DNA from: Hymenochaete sp. R1
Taxonomy: Eukaryota > Basidiomycota > Agaricomycetes > Hymenochaetales > Hymenochaetaceae
Length of the DNA: 64,000 nt
Reading direction: 5' to 3'
Assembly (NCBI GenBank): GCA_019400425.1
Contig: JAFREE010000015.1
Span: 62,001 to 126,000 of the forward strand
The position numbers were made by a program, and so were the translations under genes. Below the pieces are notes generated by a model. That model made no database searches, was not told where the DNA came from, and was given only the letters and a program-made list of their open reading frames with translations. Of this stretch, positions 20,393-32,199 are shown one piece after another (the first letter of the stretch is position 1; each line of letters starts with the position of its first letter).

Positions 20393-22827
20393 ATGCTCGC
20401 CCTTCGTCGTCTCCTTTCTCCTGCCGCCATCGTAGCTCCCCGTTCTCGCCAGTTCTCGTCATCGTCAGTCATGAGTTACCTCACCGCCGACTCCCTTAAC
20501 CCCGCAATCCGCAACGTCGAGTACGCCGTCCGTGGTGAGCTTGCAATCAAGGCAGAGCAGTACCGCAACCAGCTGAAGCAGAATGACCACGGACTCCCCT
20601 TCGACCGTGTCATATCCAGTAACATCGGGAATCCTCAGCAGAAAGGCCTCGATCAACGGCCCATAACCTATAATCGCCAGGTGAGTTGCCCTCCTGCCAG
20701 CGGCGATTCTCCTTTTGTATAGATGGTGCATGGCTTCGCAAGTTCGCAAGTTCAATGCTCAACTTTGGAGCTGCCCGTATCTTCTGTGTGCTTCTATGAA
20801 TGGCGTGGAAAAATCAATTCGTACAATCTCGCTCGGACTCGATCGGCGTCAAGCAATATTCATGGTCTGCTGGACACTCGGACTGATCTAGAAGTGGACC
20901 ACTGGCACATTACGCTCAAGCACACACTCACGAACTCAGTGATTCAGCCGGTTAGACGGGCACCCGTGCTGAAGTGAAATATCCTACGAGGTCGCCGTTG
21001 GAACTCCTGCTCCGGACGGAATATGGATGGGTCGCCTCATGACATGGTGCAAGGCTGTGCGTGTGGCCGCAACAAGTGAGTCGTAGAAATGTATTTATGC
21101 TACGATTTCGTCTCATTTTTCCCATCGCCAGGCAGACTATCAATACACTTCAATCGCGATACTTCCTCAGATTGCCCGGCTTACCGAGAAGCAACTTCAC
21201 GTTGTTATCCGCCAAATTCCGGGATTCTTAGATGTTATCAGCCTTGTCTGGACCCCGTGTGTCGGTCTGTCATTTCCAGACGCACAGTTTGCGCTATATT
21301 AAGGAGTTTTCCGCTCTACTATCCCTCGGCCTATGCTTGTGCCACATCAACCATGCTGAATGCACAAGTTGTTAATCCAGGCTGCTAAGAAAGTCACAAG
21401 TTCTGATACTGATCATCTTCAGTACATCCTCGCTAGTCATCGTCATGCATTTAGAAGAGAACCTCGGATCGATCAGGTTCATTCTGCTGCGAAGCCATGC
21501 ACCGAATGCCATTTGCTCTATGTTCAGGTGCTAATCTATTTTTAGATTGCGGCGCTTACGGAATATCCCGAGCTTGTCGACAAAGCGGCGGGCTTGTTTC
21601 CCTCAGACGTGATAGCGCGAGCAAAGGAGCTGCTTGAGGAGGTTGGATCCATTGGCGCGTACTCTCATAGTCAAGGTGTTCCCTTGGTGAGACAAAGTGC
21701 AGCGGAATTCATCACAAGTGAGGGAATATACAATTTGCTTCCGTGTGTTCACTAAATAACGCTTGTTTCATGAATGACCAGAACGTGACGGGTACCCTGC
21801 AAACCCGGACCACATCTTCTTGACTGCCGGAGCCTCAGCAGGGGTAGCTCTCCTGCTCTCCATGCTAATCGCAAAACCCAACACGTCTGGCGTCCTGATT
21901 CCTATCCCTCAATACCCCCTCTACACCGCAACCCTTGCTCAGTACTCCGGCGTCCCTGTGCCTTACCACCTCGACGAGGAGTCTGGCTGGAGCACGTCTC
22001 CGGAGCACATCCGGGAGGCGCTACAGAAGGCACGCAAGGACGGGGTCGATGTCCGTGCCCTCGTCGTTATCAACCCGGGAAATCCAACTGGAAGTCTCCT
22101 ATCCAAAGAAACGCAACACGAACTCGTCAAGATCTGCCAGGAACACAGCCTTGTCCTCCTTGCCGATGAAGTCTATCAAGAGAACCTACACTACCCCGAC
22201 GAGTATCCCTTCACCTCGTTCAAAAAAGTCGTTTGTGACGCCAAGAGCGATATCGCCCTCGTCTCCTTCCATAGCACTTCTAAGGGCGTCACAGGAGAAT
22301 GTGGACGCCGAGGCGGGTACTTCGAGCTCGTGAACGTCTCCGAGGAAGTGCGCGCCCAGATCTACAAAATGGCGAGCGTAGGCCTCTGCCCGCCCGTCCC
22401 CGGCCAAATAGCAGTGGACTGCATGGTCCGCCCACCAGCCAAAGGCTCACCGAGCTACGACCAATGGAAATCCGAGACCGATAAGATCCACGCCGCGCTG
22501 GCCCAGCGCACGCGGACGATGGTGCAGCGGCTGAACGGGTTGCCAGGGATGGCGTGCCAGAGTGCACCTGGGGCGTTGTACTTGTATCCCCGGATCGACC
22601 TTCCTGAGAAGGCGGTCGAGGCTGCGAAGAAAGCTGGGAAGAAGCCAGATACGTTCTATGCTCTCGCGTTGCTCGATGCGACGGGCATCTGTGCCGTTAG
22701 TGGGAGTGGATTCGGTCAACAGGGGCATGAGGGCAACTTCAGGCTGACGTGTCTTTGTGAGGGCGTTGAGGAGTATATTGGGAAGCTTGAGAAGTTCCAT
22801 CGGGAGTTCATGGCCAAGTACTCATAG
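20393..22827 (+). CDS. ALT1: Alanine aminotransferase, mitochondrial-type
   Basis: The enzyme is PLP-dependent and interconverts alanine plus 2-oxoglutarate with pyruvate plus glutamate. Exons 20393-20680, 21546-21717 and 21782-22827 total 1,506 nt (501 aa). The N-terminus MLALRRLLSPAAIVAPRSRQ is a basic amphipathic mitochondrial presequence; a second Met (MSYLTADSLNP) could start a cytosolic form. Class I/II aminotransferase motifs are GAYSHSQGVPLVRQ, IFLTAGASAGVALLLS, VVINPGNPTGSLLS, ADEVYQENLHY and the Schiff-base lysine in SFHSTSKGVTGECGRRGGY. The C-terminus is complete (EKFHREFMAKYS). Intron 1 is 865 positions (20681-21545), far longer than other introns here. The exon junction reads ITYNRQ-IAALTEYPELV, exactly as expected in the family. 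Confidence 0.95.
20681..21545 (+). other. Unusually large intron of the aminotransferase gene
   Basis: GT-AG intron about fifteen times the local norm. It holds coding-like but disrupted stretches on the plus strand (for example EVAVGTPAPDGIWMGRLMTW near 20983-21060), interrupted by stops. I could not assign them to a family and saw no terminal inverted repeats. Confidence 0.7.
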
Positions 22828-23442
22828 ATTTTAAGTTTTCGTTCAGTTCGTTATAAAACTAGGAAGCTTCGATCTGTAGAAGGTGCTATCATGTATATGA
22901 AATCCGATAAGGGATTGAATATAAAGAGCACACGTGGAGAACGTATGTTGTTTTGGTTTATAGTGATTTTCTCGCTTTGTGTTTTTTGAATCGCATTGCA
23001 TGCTGCTACTCATTACACTCGAGAGACCGTAAAGGGAATGAGGCTTTCAAAGCATCCGACAGAGATGATGGATTGATGACAATGAGGGAAACAATGACGA
23101 CGACGAGAAACTATGGGAAGGATAAATCCTTCTTTGGATGGACGAAGATGAAGCTATACAACGTACAACAGGGTGCTTAAAGCAACAGAAGGAGCATGAA
23201 TATCGTGGAATCGCACATCCCAGTGTGAGTTTCGTGCAAGAAAGAAAGGTGAAAGGGTGGCTGCTCCTCCATACATAAAGGTTAAAAAGGACGAACAGGA
23301 TGAAAAATAAAGAAAATCGCGCCGCGTAAAGGGAAAAGTGAGGTAATCGCAAAGTCTAAAAGAATGTAAGTGTCCCGAAAGGGCGTGGGGGTATAACATG
23401 CAATGATAAAGAGAACCTAAATAGATAAATAATTTTTTATCA
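22828..23442. other. Convergent spacer
   Basis: 615 bp between the aminotransferase stop and the copper-fist stop. Likely two 3' UTRs; nothing else supported. Confidence 0.55.
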
Positions 23443-25407
23443 TCAATGGAACGACAACGAAGATGCACCAGCTTCTTTCGCGTGAATAGGAGAAAGCATC
23501 TGAGGGAGTGCGCGAGAGCGACCTCTATTCTCTAAAGTAGACCGCGGGTGTAAGGATGGCCATTTTACCAGGCCCGTCGTGTTGTCGAGGGAAGGGAGAC
23601 ACCACGCATCCTCAGCACCTGTCGGAAAAGGATGGAAGCTCGCGTCCGCAACGTTTTGCCATGTGTCGGGAACTTGCGTCGCGCCATTAACGCCACCGGT
23701 GGCCATGTGCGAATAGCCAATGCTCGAGCGAGAACGACTGCTGGAGTGCGAGCCTGTCGAGGATGACCTGCTCAGAGGGGGCAGCCCTGGGATTGGCTGG
23801 ATCGCGAAGTCAGGATCTACGACGCCCGGGAAATAATCGAACGCAAAAGCCTGGGGCTCGCCTTCATTAGCTGACATGGAGCCGGCTTGCGCTCCGCTGT
23901 CCTCATAAGGGAAGAATGAGAGTGAGGAGGGTGACGATGAGAAGGGTTCAGTGGCGGAGAGAAGAGACGGAGCGGAAATTGCTGGCATCGGCTGAGGTTG
24001 GTTGAGGAAACCAGAGTCGTAGGAACCTGATCCCGAACCTGATGCGTTCGCGGGTGCACCAGTATTTCGGAGGTACGCGGATTCGTTCAAATCAATGTCA
24101 AGTCCAGCATACGGAACACCACTCGACGATGACACGAAACCTTGATTTTGAATCTGGGAGTAGTTGCGGGAGACATCGATCGGCTGTTGAACAGGGAGCG
24201 AACCCGATGGAGGATACAAAGATGTGGAAGAGTGCGAAGGAGAAGAATCTGAATCGATTGGGAGGTGCTCGGACGATGATGATCCAAGCTGACGGAGCCA
24301 AGCATCAACAGATCCAAAATCAACAGGTGCCAAATTTGAATAGAAAGGGCGGTCCGGCGTCTGGGCGGAAGTCTGCTCTTGAAAGCCATCTACAACTCGT
24401 CTGCCGTATCCCTGCTGCTGATCATAGGGAGCGATGGGTGGAACGGGATATACGTAGCCACTGGGCGATCCCTGGCGGCTGGTAGCTATATCAAAATTCC
24501 GCAATTCATGGCTCCGCATATGCATGCCATGCGCGTGTCCATACGGACTGTAGAGAGCAGATCCGTGCGACGAACGTGCAACATGACCATGTATGAGGTC
24601 GTGGCTTGCAGGTAGCTGCTGAAATAGAGACTCGCGCGAGTCTCCGAAATCTGATGCCGGACGCTGTAAGGTGGGCGCGGAAGCTCGAATGTCGCCGACT
24701 CTGGTGCGTTGTGTAGGTGGAGTCTCGCTCCTTTTCGCTCGAGGAGCATGGCGAGGTGTGCAGCACTCACAAGGGCCACCAGTCTTGCAAGTGCAAGCCT
24801 TCATTGTGCCTAATGAAAGAGATTGATGAGTTACTGCTTGCGAACGGAAGTATAATTTCAAAGTACTAACCGCGCTGTGCTGGTTTTGGCTTAGTGGCAT
24901 CGTCGGAATCCGAGGTGGGAGTGGACGCCGGTAAGCCAAATGGAAAGGCAGCACACGGAGGAGGGCCTTTGCGATTCGCTAGCGGCAGAACCGTCTGAGC
25001 CCACAGTGTCCCACAGTGGCAATAGAGCGTACACACCTTTCTTTGCGGGAATGCTGTGCGAGACCAGACTAGACTCATCTCTGCCCTCGCACAAGCACTT
25101 GACGTGCACTTGCTTGGTCTTGCGAAGCTCTCTACAGTGCTCACATTGAGTGATCGGGCGACCTTTCTTCTTAATCTCGAATAGAGGGCGCTCCGTGTGG
25201 TTGCACGTAGAGGAGCGATGGCCCTTTATGCACGTCTCGCTGTGGACAAACAGCAGGTTAGCAACGCGATCGGAAGGCATCGTACAAGCGAAGGACATAC
25301 CAGGCGTACTTCTTGTCGTTAACGAAAACCTATCAGGTGGCGCTAGGGTCAGTACAGGTTCCCGAGAGAAGACGCATACAAGGGGTAGAGGATTAGGGAC
25401 TGACCAT
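23443..25407 (-). CDS. Copper-fist transcription factor (CUF1/MAC1/ACE1 type)
   Basis: Copper-fist proteins sense copper and activate copper uptake or detoxification genes in the nucleus. Five exons (25405-25407, a 29-nt exon at about 25301-25329, 25037-25239, 24871-24966, 23443-24809) total 1,698 nt (565 aa). Spliced, the N-terminus is MVFVNDKKYACETCIKGHRS, followed by STCNHTERPLFEIKKKGRP and TQCEHCRELRKTKQVHVKC, the complete zinc-binding copper-fist DNA-binding domain with its minor-groove KKKGRP hook. At about residue 110 a Cys cluster, MKACTCKTGGPCECCTPR, is the likely Cu(I)-responsive element. The remaining ~430 residues are Ser/Gly/Pro-rich and disordered. Exon 1 is only the start codon. 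Which target genes it controls cannot be told from the sequence. Confidence 0.93.
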
Positions 25408-27630
25408 GATTTATACAGTGAAATGGAGACGGATAGACCGAGCAGATGAAATGGAGGCTGAAGGAACCAGGCGAGAGAAGAAGAGAATATCTACGAGCGT
25501 TATTGAATCATGCTATGGCGAACATGAGCGATGAGGAGGAAGAGGGGGAGGAAGAAGTGAGAGACGGGATGGGGGTCAATGACGCCGAATATTTTATATG
25601 GTATTTACGAGAGCAGTGCACAGGTCACTGTGGGTCAAAACAGAGGTCAACAGAGCTCAGGGATGCCTCGAAGGATCGACACACTCTCTCAGGTTCGCGT
25701 TGATTCCCATTCGCTCCTCCCCTTTGATTCACTCAGTCGGTGCCCCCCCCCCCCCCAAGTAAATCTTAAAGATCGGTCCACTCCATTCTCCCCTATTCTG
25801 CAACGTACTGTTGCTCGTACGACGACCGGCACTCGAAGACTCTTTGTGCGAAAGATACAACGCATTCATCTACCGAAGTTTCTTTGTTAATCTAATCTAA
25901 TGTTAGCTACCACGAGTCTCTTACACAATAGGCACCGAGAACGAAGGATTATGGGTTAGTTCATCGACCAGTCGGCCAACAAACCCATGAAGGCATAATT
26001 TGAGCCATCGAGGGCTCTCGGCGTCCGGCGCGGACGTCGGCATCCAAAGGCTGGCACTCGACCCCCTCAGGCTTCCCCTCTTCCCCTACTCTCCGATCCT
26101 GTTCCTCCCCTTCGGAGCCGCACCTCCCGCACAACCCTGTACAAGAATGATGCGACTCTCCCTGTCCACAAGGTGCACTCCTCCTCTCCACAAGTTTCAA
26201 GTATCCCGTTGCCATAACAAAAGCATCGCGTTTTTGATCGCACAAACCACCACCACAATCCGATCTGGCTTCGACCTTGTAGATCAAGGGCCTACAAGCT
26301 CCCGCACAGAGCAGCTTGCGATAATCTATTCATCGTCCAATCAGCCATCTATCCTTTGCTCTTCCGACTTCCGAGCACAAGGTCTGCTGCTTCCTACCTC
26401 AGGTCTCTCAGGGAGACCAAAAAGCCAACCGTTCGCTGGGATAAATGTACTTCTCGGCGGAGGGATGTAACCTGGGCAGTTTCACTTTATTATCGCAAAG
26501 GCACTGATTGTTGCAGAGTCGAGCCCTCCTGTTCCATCCTAATTCTTGCCTAATTCAGCCCCTTCAGAAAGGCGCTGCATAGGTGACAATCGGACAATCA
26601 TGGACACTTACTTTTCGGAAATGTAAGTACGCACAGAGAAAGATAGGATTTAAGGCCCTAGGTCAGAGACTCGCTTTCAGAGACCGCGTGACTTCTGGGT
26701 CGGTCGGCTATACATGAACGTAACCCTGAATCGTAGCTTTTTCGTCCAACCCAACTTCGATTTCGGACCATGCATCCGATCTCAATGACCTCTTTTTTAA
26801 GAAGCCACTGGATGTGGAGGCTCGGCAGCAAGGCTTGCACATGGAATAAGGTGTATCCAATGAGATGCTGAGTGAAAGTCATCGTTAAGTCTTGAAAGGA
26901 ATCAGCTTCAACAACTCTACGCCGACAGATTTAGCGAAAAAACTCACGAAAGAAATTTTACAGAGTCAATTGCCTCAAGGCATTGCGGGACGTAAGGCAA
27001 CGTAAATCTGTTCTTCCAGGACTGAAGAACAGTAGCACTAGGACTTGGCTTGTTCTCCATTATCCTGACCGCATATCAAAGCTCTTGACTATCCTTGCCT
27101 CGAGGACGCATTCGATCCCTGGTTGCCAGCGAAAAAGATCGATGAAAACTGACAGTTCAGTATGACCGTCGGAGATCTCCCAAGTAAAGTTCGGATCATT
27201 CCCTGGTCCAGCGTCCAACGTCAGTGTATGCATATGCTTCGAGTTCCGAGCTCAGGGTGGCTTGCATTTTTCGGATCAGTACAGCACTGGGACAAGTGAA
27301 AGCAGTTTTCGTTCAAAGCTTCGTCACCGCGTCATCGTCAAGAATGTGGTTACTTGGTGTTTCAGAGTTTCACGTTGGTATGGAGAAGACTGCGAGTGAG
27401 ACACTGTAAGGTTTGAGTCAGTAACTGAGTAAACGGAGAGTTGCAGGGTTGATGGATAACTTTTAACTTTGCGGAATGCGGAAGAAAACGAGTCCAAAGT
27501 GGACCTACAACACTTTCCTGTTCGGGACAGTCACATGATGTTGCGGACTTGCAGAATTTTTGAAGTCGAAGTCTTTGAGCGCCACTAGACCCACTCTCAA
27601 CACACTCTGTAAACCCACATCTCCAAAATC
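25408..27630. promoter_or_regulatory. 2.2-kb divergent intergenic region
   Basis: Lies between the copper-fist and zuotin start codons. It contains a run of 14 cytosines at 25743-25756. Several open frames on both strands (for example 25961-26287 and 26000-26470) lack recognisable domains and good starts. I see no supported gene. Confidence 0.45.
25743..25756. repeat. Homopolymer C14
   Basis: Fourteen consecutive C in the intergenic region; likely length-polymorphic. Confidence 0.95.
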
Positions 27631-29285
27631 ATGGCGAGCGTCATCAATTTACCTGTAGTCGCACCCACTCTTCCTTCCGACTGGCCTCAGCGTCAGGCTC
27701 ATCATGGCATAGATCTGGCTCGTAAGTGTGTTGGTCTATCTTTGGAATGGTCCTTGGGTGCTCATATCTTGCAGCGGCAGCGACATCAAACACCATTACC
27801 TCTAGCGTTTCGTCTCACCTGGTCTCTAGAACTCTACTTCCAGTCGGTCCCGCGTATCTTGGTCATGTCCGCCGGTCTATACACAACCATTCATTCGAAG
27901 AACATGATAAACACGAGGCAGTCAGGCGCGAGCGTGCTCAAAATGCGGAAGCTGATGGAGCCGAGGATGATCTCGGTGTAGGCGACGAGAAGGAGACGCC
28001 CGATTTGCTTGCATTGGATCCTAAGGAGTGGAAGGTGAGCAGCTTTCGCTGGGTTTCTAATCCTGGCTCGTGTGCATGTGTAGACGTGGGGAAAGGTTGG
28101 AGAAGGAGAAGTGAGCCAAGGAACAGCAATACGCTTAGCGTTTTGATCGTTGCTATCTGCGTGTAGAAACCAGCCTTTGGGCATATGCGTGACGACTTTT
28201 GGCTGCCGAACTTCATGCTCAATGACAGTGGTTCACCTGTTCTGCATTCACGCTGCAGATGATTCTTCATTATGATAATCAATGATGTGGGTCCCATTTA
28301 CTAACGCTTTGACAGAAACAAGACCATTACGCCGTCCTAGGCCTTTCGCATCTGAGATACAATGCGACTCAAGAACAGATCAAAATTGCACGTAAGCAGT
28401 ATCGTATTCTGATTATGTGACGTTGTCTCATGACTTTCAATTCACAGACAGAAAAAAGGTGCTTAAGCATCATCCCGACAAAAAGGCAGGCGCTGTCGGC
28501 GATGCCAATGACGATGCGTTCTTCAAATGTATCCAAAAGGCCCAGGAAGTTCTTTCGAACACAGAGAAGCGTCGCCAGTTCGACTCCGTTGACCCTTATT
28601 TCATGGAACTCGAAGAAGACGTCCCACCGGAGAAAGACATTAAACGTACGGTCGAAAAGGATGCGGACTCGTTCCTAGCTTTTTTTGCTCCTATATTTGA
28701 GCGTGAGGCGCGCTTCAGTCTGAAGCAGCCTGTTCCCATGTTAGGTTCAATAGACGATAAAAAGGACGACGTCGAAGGGTTCTATAATTTTTGGTACAAT
28801 TTTGACAGCTGGCGGAGTTTCGAATACCTGGACAAGGAGGTCAATGAGGGTAGTGACAAGTAAGCTGAGACTATAAGGCGCTGAATCACGTATATTGAGC
28901 TGACATTCGCAACAGCCGCGACGACAAAAGATACACCGAGAAGAAAAACAAATCAGAGCGTGCGAGGCGTAAGAAGGAGGATAATGCACGCCTCCGCTTA
29001 CTCGTAGACCTAGCTCTTACGACGGATCCGCGTATAAAGCGCATCAAACAGGAAGAGAAGGAGGCTCGCGAGGCGAAGAAACGGAAAGGCAAGCCTGCCG
29101 TTCTGGACGCTAACAGCAAGAAAAAAGAGGAGGAGGAATTGAAGAGAAAACAAACTGAAGACGACGCGCGTGAAAAGGAGGAGAAAGCGGCAATGAAGAA
29201 GGCGAAAGAAAAGGCGGCGAACGATGCGAAGAAAGCCCGCCGGGCCGCGAAGAAGGCGCAGGAGGATGCTGGTGCTGCTTCGTAG
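27631..29285 (+). CDS. ZUO1: Zuotin, ribosome-associated J-protein
   Basis: Zuotin forms the ribosome-associated complex with the Hsp70 Ssz1 and stimulates Ssb during nascent-chain folding. Exons 27631-27721, 27775-28034, 28316-28391, 28448-28859 and 28916-29285 total 1,209 nt (402 aa). The J domain is split over two introns and keeps its [23 protein letters not shown] then [14 protein letters not shown] and [20 protein letters not shown]. The zuotin homology domain follows ([20 protein letters not shown]) and then a highly charged helix ([20 protein letters not shown]; many KKxxEEE). The protein ends at [12 protein letters not shown] see no C-terminal four-helix bundle like that of the 433-residue yeast protein, nor SANT domains like those of animal homologues. 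Intron 2 is 281 nt, long for this locus. Confidence 0.94.
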
Positions 29286-30071
29286 GAGTTGATTTAGATT
29301 TCTCATTGTATGCTGGATCCGCGAATATATCTGCTTAGTACTAGTGATTGGCACCAAAAGCGCCCGATGAGCGCTAATCGACGCTAAGATTAGACCGGTG
29401 CAACGCGACTTTGACTCTGACCATGACAACCTTGCTTGACCTTTTCTCTCTTACCACTTACATCATTTTCTGTCCATGCTCTATATGTTCTCTCAAACCA
29501 CGCCAAGGCATAATTCAATTAAGTCGGGTGCTTCACCTTTTAGGTCTCGAGGCGCCTCGAAACCTATGACTCTGTCCGACCATTGAACTTTGACGTGGTC
29601 ACCAGTCGACAACTTTCTTCGAAGGGGCGGCTTTGGCAAATTACTTCTAAAGCCCATACTTCTCATTAATATTTCTCCGTACCCTCATGACGCCGCTCCT
29701 CTGCTCCTATGATGTCCAGGTCATGTCATCGACCGAGCACGAGGTTTAACGGGCCGCAGCCATCCGCTTCTCCTGTCTCGAGGAGAACACGTCGGACGTC
29801 GACATATCAACAATTTCGAAAACTCAATGAGAGGTATATTTCTCTGTTGAGCTGAATGGAATTTTAGTCTGTCTTGGCGTAGCTAGACGCATATTGCTCA
29901 ATGAAGCATGGACATCGATACATCCGAAAGCATTCCGACGTTTTATCTGAAGTTGGGTATAGAAAGAGGTATAAAATCAAGCTGTCGACTATGTGAGTTT
30001 TCTCCATTCAGAGCCCCGTTTCATTTGAAACCTTCGAAAGCGCTCTCAGTCTAACTCTTTGAAAGGTCGTC
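29286..30071. other. Intergenic, zuotin 3' side and pectate lyase promoter
   Basis: 786 bp. A TATA-like AGGTATAAAATC at about 29968-29979 lies some 100 bp before the pectate lyase ATG and is a plausible core promoter. No gene seen. Confidence 0.55.
29968..29979 (+). promoter_or_regulatory. Putative TATA box of pectate lyase gene
   Basis: TATAAAA on the plus strand, about 100 bp upstream of the start codon of the secreted pectate lyase. Position fits a fungal core promoter; not tested. Confidence 0.4.
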
Positions 30072-31619
30072 ATGAAGTCCCTGTTCGCACTTGTCTTCTG
30101 CCTTTCTGCGCAGCTCGTTGTCGTACGTGGTTTATGTTCCAATACTGTACGATTCGTCTGTTGGAAACTCACATTCAAATTCATAGGGAGCTCCTAACCT
30201 CAATCGACGTGCGTCGACGAGCGAAGTCGCCAGTGTTGGATATGCAACTCTTAATGGAGGGTAAGAAATACTTGTTTTCACCATTCCCGTCCTAGCTAAA
30301 TGACTGAAAAGCACCACTGGCGGCTCTGGGGGATTTGTCACAACTGTTACCTCCCTCGATGAATTGACTTCTGCAGTTAAAGGTGATGACCCAAAGATCG
30401 TAATCATCTCCGGTAAGCAACCATTGTCATTTGAGTTGATCGAGGAACCCATTTTTCTGAGTTTGCACCAACTAGGAACGATCACTGGAGACACAGTGGT
30501 GAAAGTCGGCTCGAACACCTCCGTTCTTGGTGCAGCTGGGGCCAGTAAGTCATGCGGTCTTGCGCTTGGGGCGCCCTCAATTAACAAGGACCCTTTTAGC
30601 CCTCGTGGGCGTCGGACTGCGAGTCCTGGAGGTATCTAACGTTATCATCCGTAACGTTATCATCCAGAAAGTTCTGGCCTCCGCAGGCGATGCAATCGGG
30701 ATCCAGGAAGCCACCCAAGTCTGGGTTGATCATGTTGACCTGAGCTCTGATATGGATCACGACAAGGACTAGTTCGTGTCCTCAAGCAATTCCTAATTCA
30801 CGCGAAAAACACTCACCAGTCTGATGGTTTCTACCTTAGCTACGATGGTCTCTTAGACATCACACATGGTAGCAGCGGAGTCACCGTGACAAGCAGCTAT
30901 GTGAGTCCCGCCGTTTGATTCCGAGGCCGTGGGGTCGAAAGTTTTGGAGAAGTGGTGAGGCAGGTGAGGCTGATGTGCTTTTTCCCGTTCATTAGCTCCA
31001 TGACCACTGGAAGTCGTCTCTTGTGGGGCACTCGGACAGTAACGGAGATGAAGATGTTAACCTCCGAGTCACTTACGCCCTCAACTATTGGTGAGCTCGA
31101 GTTTCACCACATGCATTTATTTCTTGTCCCTTCTCTTCTAAGGAAAGGGTTTGACTAGTGTTTTCGTTTTCGTGTAGGGAGAACTTGAACTCGCGTACAC
31201 CATCTTTCCGCTTTGGTCAAGGTCATATCTTCAACAACTTCTATACCGAAGTTAACGATGGTATCAATACTCGAGACGGTGAAACTTAAACGAAATGTAG
31301 TTAGCGGAACTCTAGCTCACATGCTCTTGAAGGCGCTGAATTGATCGTCGAGAACAACGTCTTCTCCGGCACAGACAAGCCGCTCTATTCAACGGACGCC
31401 GGGTGAGCTCTCCATTGATTCCTTTAAGAGAATTCTTGAACTGAAGTGCAGTTTAGATACGCGTATGCTGTCGGCAATGACTTTGGCGATGGAGAAAACG
31501 CTGCCGAAGGAGAGACAGACTTCACCACACCGCCGTACGTTCACAGCCTCCTTGATACGGACTCCGTCCAGGATGCCGTTGTCGGAGATGCTGGTGCTAC
31601 TCTCGACTTCTCCGGATGA
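30072..31619 (+). CDS. Secreted pectate lyase, polysaccharide lyase family 1
   Basis: PL1 enzymes cleave polygalacturonate in plant cell walls by calcium-dependent beta-elimination. The start codon is followed by a signal peptide (MKSLFALVFCLSAQLVV) and the gene has nine or more short exons. Family blocks are VGYATLNGG, ELTSAVKGDDPKIVIISG, the beta-helix segment NVIIRNVIIQKV, WVDHVDLSSDMDHDKDYYDG (catalytic-face Asp residues), LLDITHGSSGVTVTSSY, HDHWKSSLVGHSDSNGDEDV, and LNSRTPSFRFGQGHIFNNFY with the conserved Arg and the RFGQGH signature. The C-terminus VVGDAGATLDFSG is intact. One intron uses a GTTCGT donor after DHDKDY. No carbohydrate-binding module is present. Neighbouring zuotin is unrelated; a secreted protein lies 2.7 kb downstream. 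Confidence 0.93.
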
Positions 31620-32199
31620 ACCAAAGAGGCGGGTATGATGTGACACATCGGTTCAAACGAAACTCCCATACGCCTTCTCTTCCTTCCTTTCAAACTTGTA
31701 CGCATGCCATGCTGAGTTTTGTATTGCTTTCTCTTTTGAAAATGGTGACTACGCCCTTGCACTTCTCATCGAACACCAAGAGTCTCGATATCGACGATCT
31801 TGATAGTGCAGTGCGCCATAAGCATGGCCCGCCGAACACTGCAGTTAGCACCGAAGCTTAACAGCAAAATACTTGGTTATTCATGAATTTTATGCTACAC
31901 TGAAGCAGCTCCTTCAATTGGTGCAGTGCGGACAAGTAAATTGATCATTTGAAGGTCATCATTGCCTCAATGATAGATTTTGGCCGTGAAGCGTTTGGAA
32001 TCGACTTGGGTCATTACGGATAATCATCAAACGGCTATCCGACCGTTCGTTTAGGAGGTCAGATTCAACTTCAACGAAAAATGCGGAGTGGACTTGGAGC
32101 TCTTGAAACGGTAAATTATTTTCTCGGATTACCTTTGACCTATGTGGACTGATCTACCTTTTCTGACAGTCCAAGACTGTCCGTTAAGTGTGCAGCGAT
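31620..32199. other. Intergenic downstream of pectate lyase
   Basis: No supported gene. The right part begins to show coding-like fragments that merge into the decayed region. Confidence 0.4.

Noticed and set aside
24042..24485. Plus-strand open frame inside the copper-fist gene
   Set aside because: Shadow of the low-complexity C-terminal exon.
25395..25412. TATAAAT just before the copper-fist ATG as a TATA box
   Set aside because: It ends four bases before the start codon, too close to direct transcription that includes the ATG.
25961..26470. Overlapping open frames on both strands
   Set aside because: Mutually antisense, Ser/Pro/Arg-rich composition from base skew, no ATG in good context and no domain.
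11486..31619. AA9, copper-fist factor and pectate lyase as a regulated cluster
   Set aside because: They are separated by housekeeping genes and no shared promoter motif was seen; a copper link to the AA9 enzyme is only speculation.
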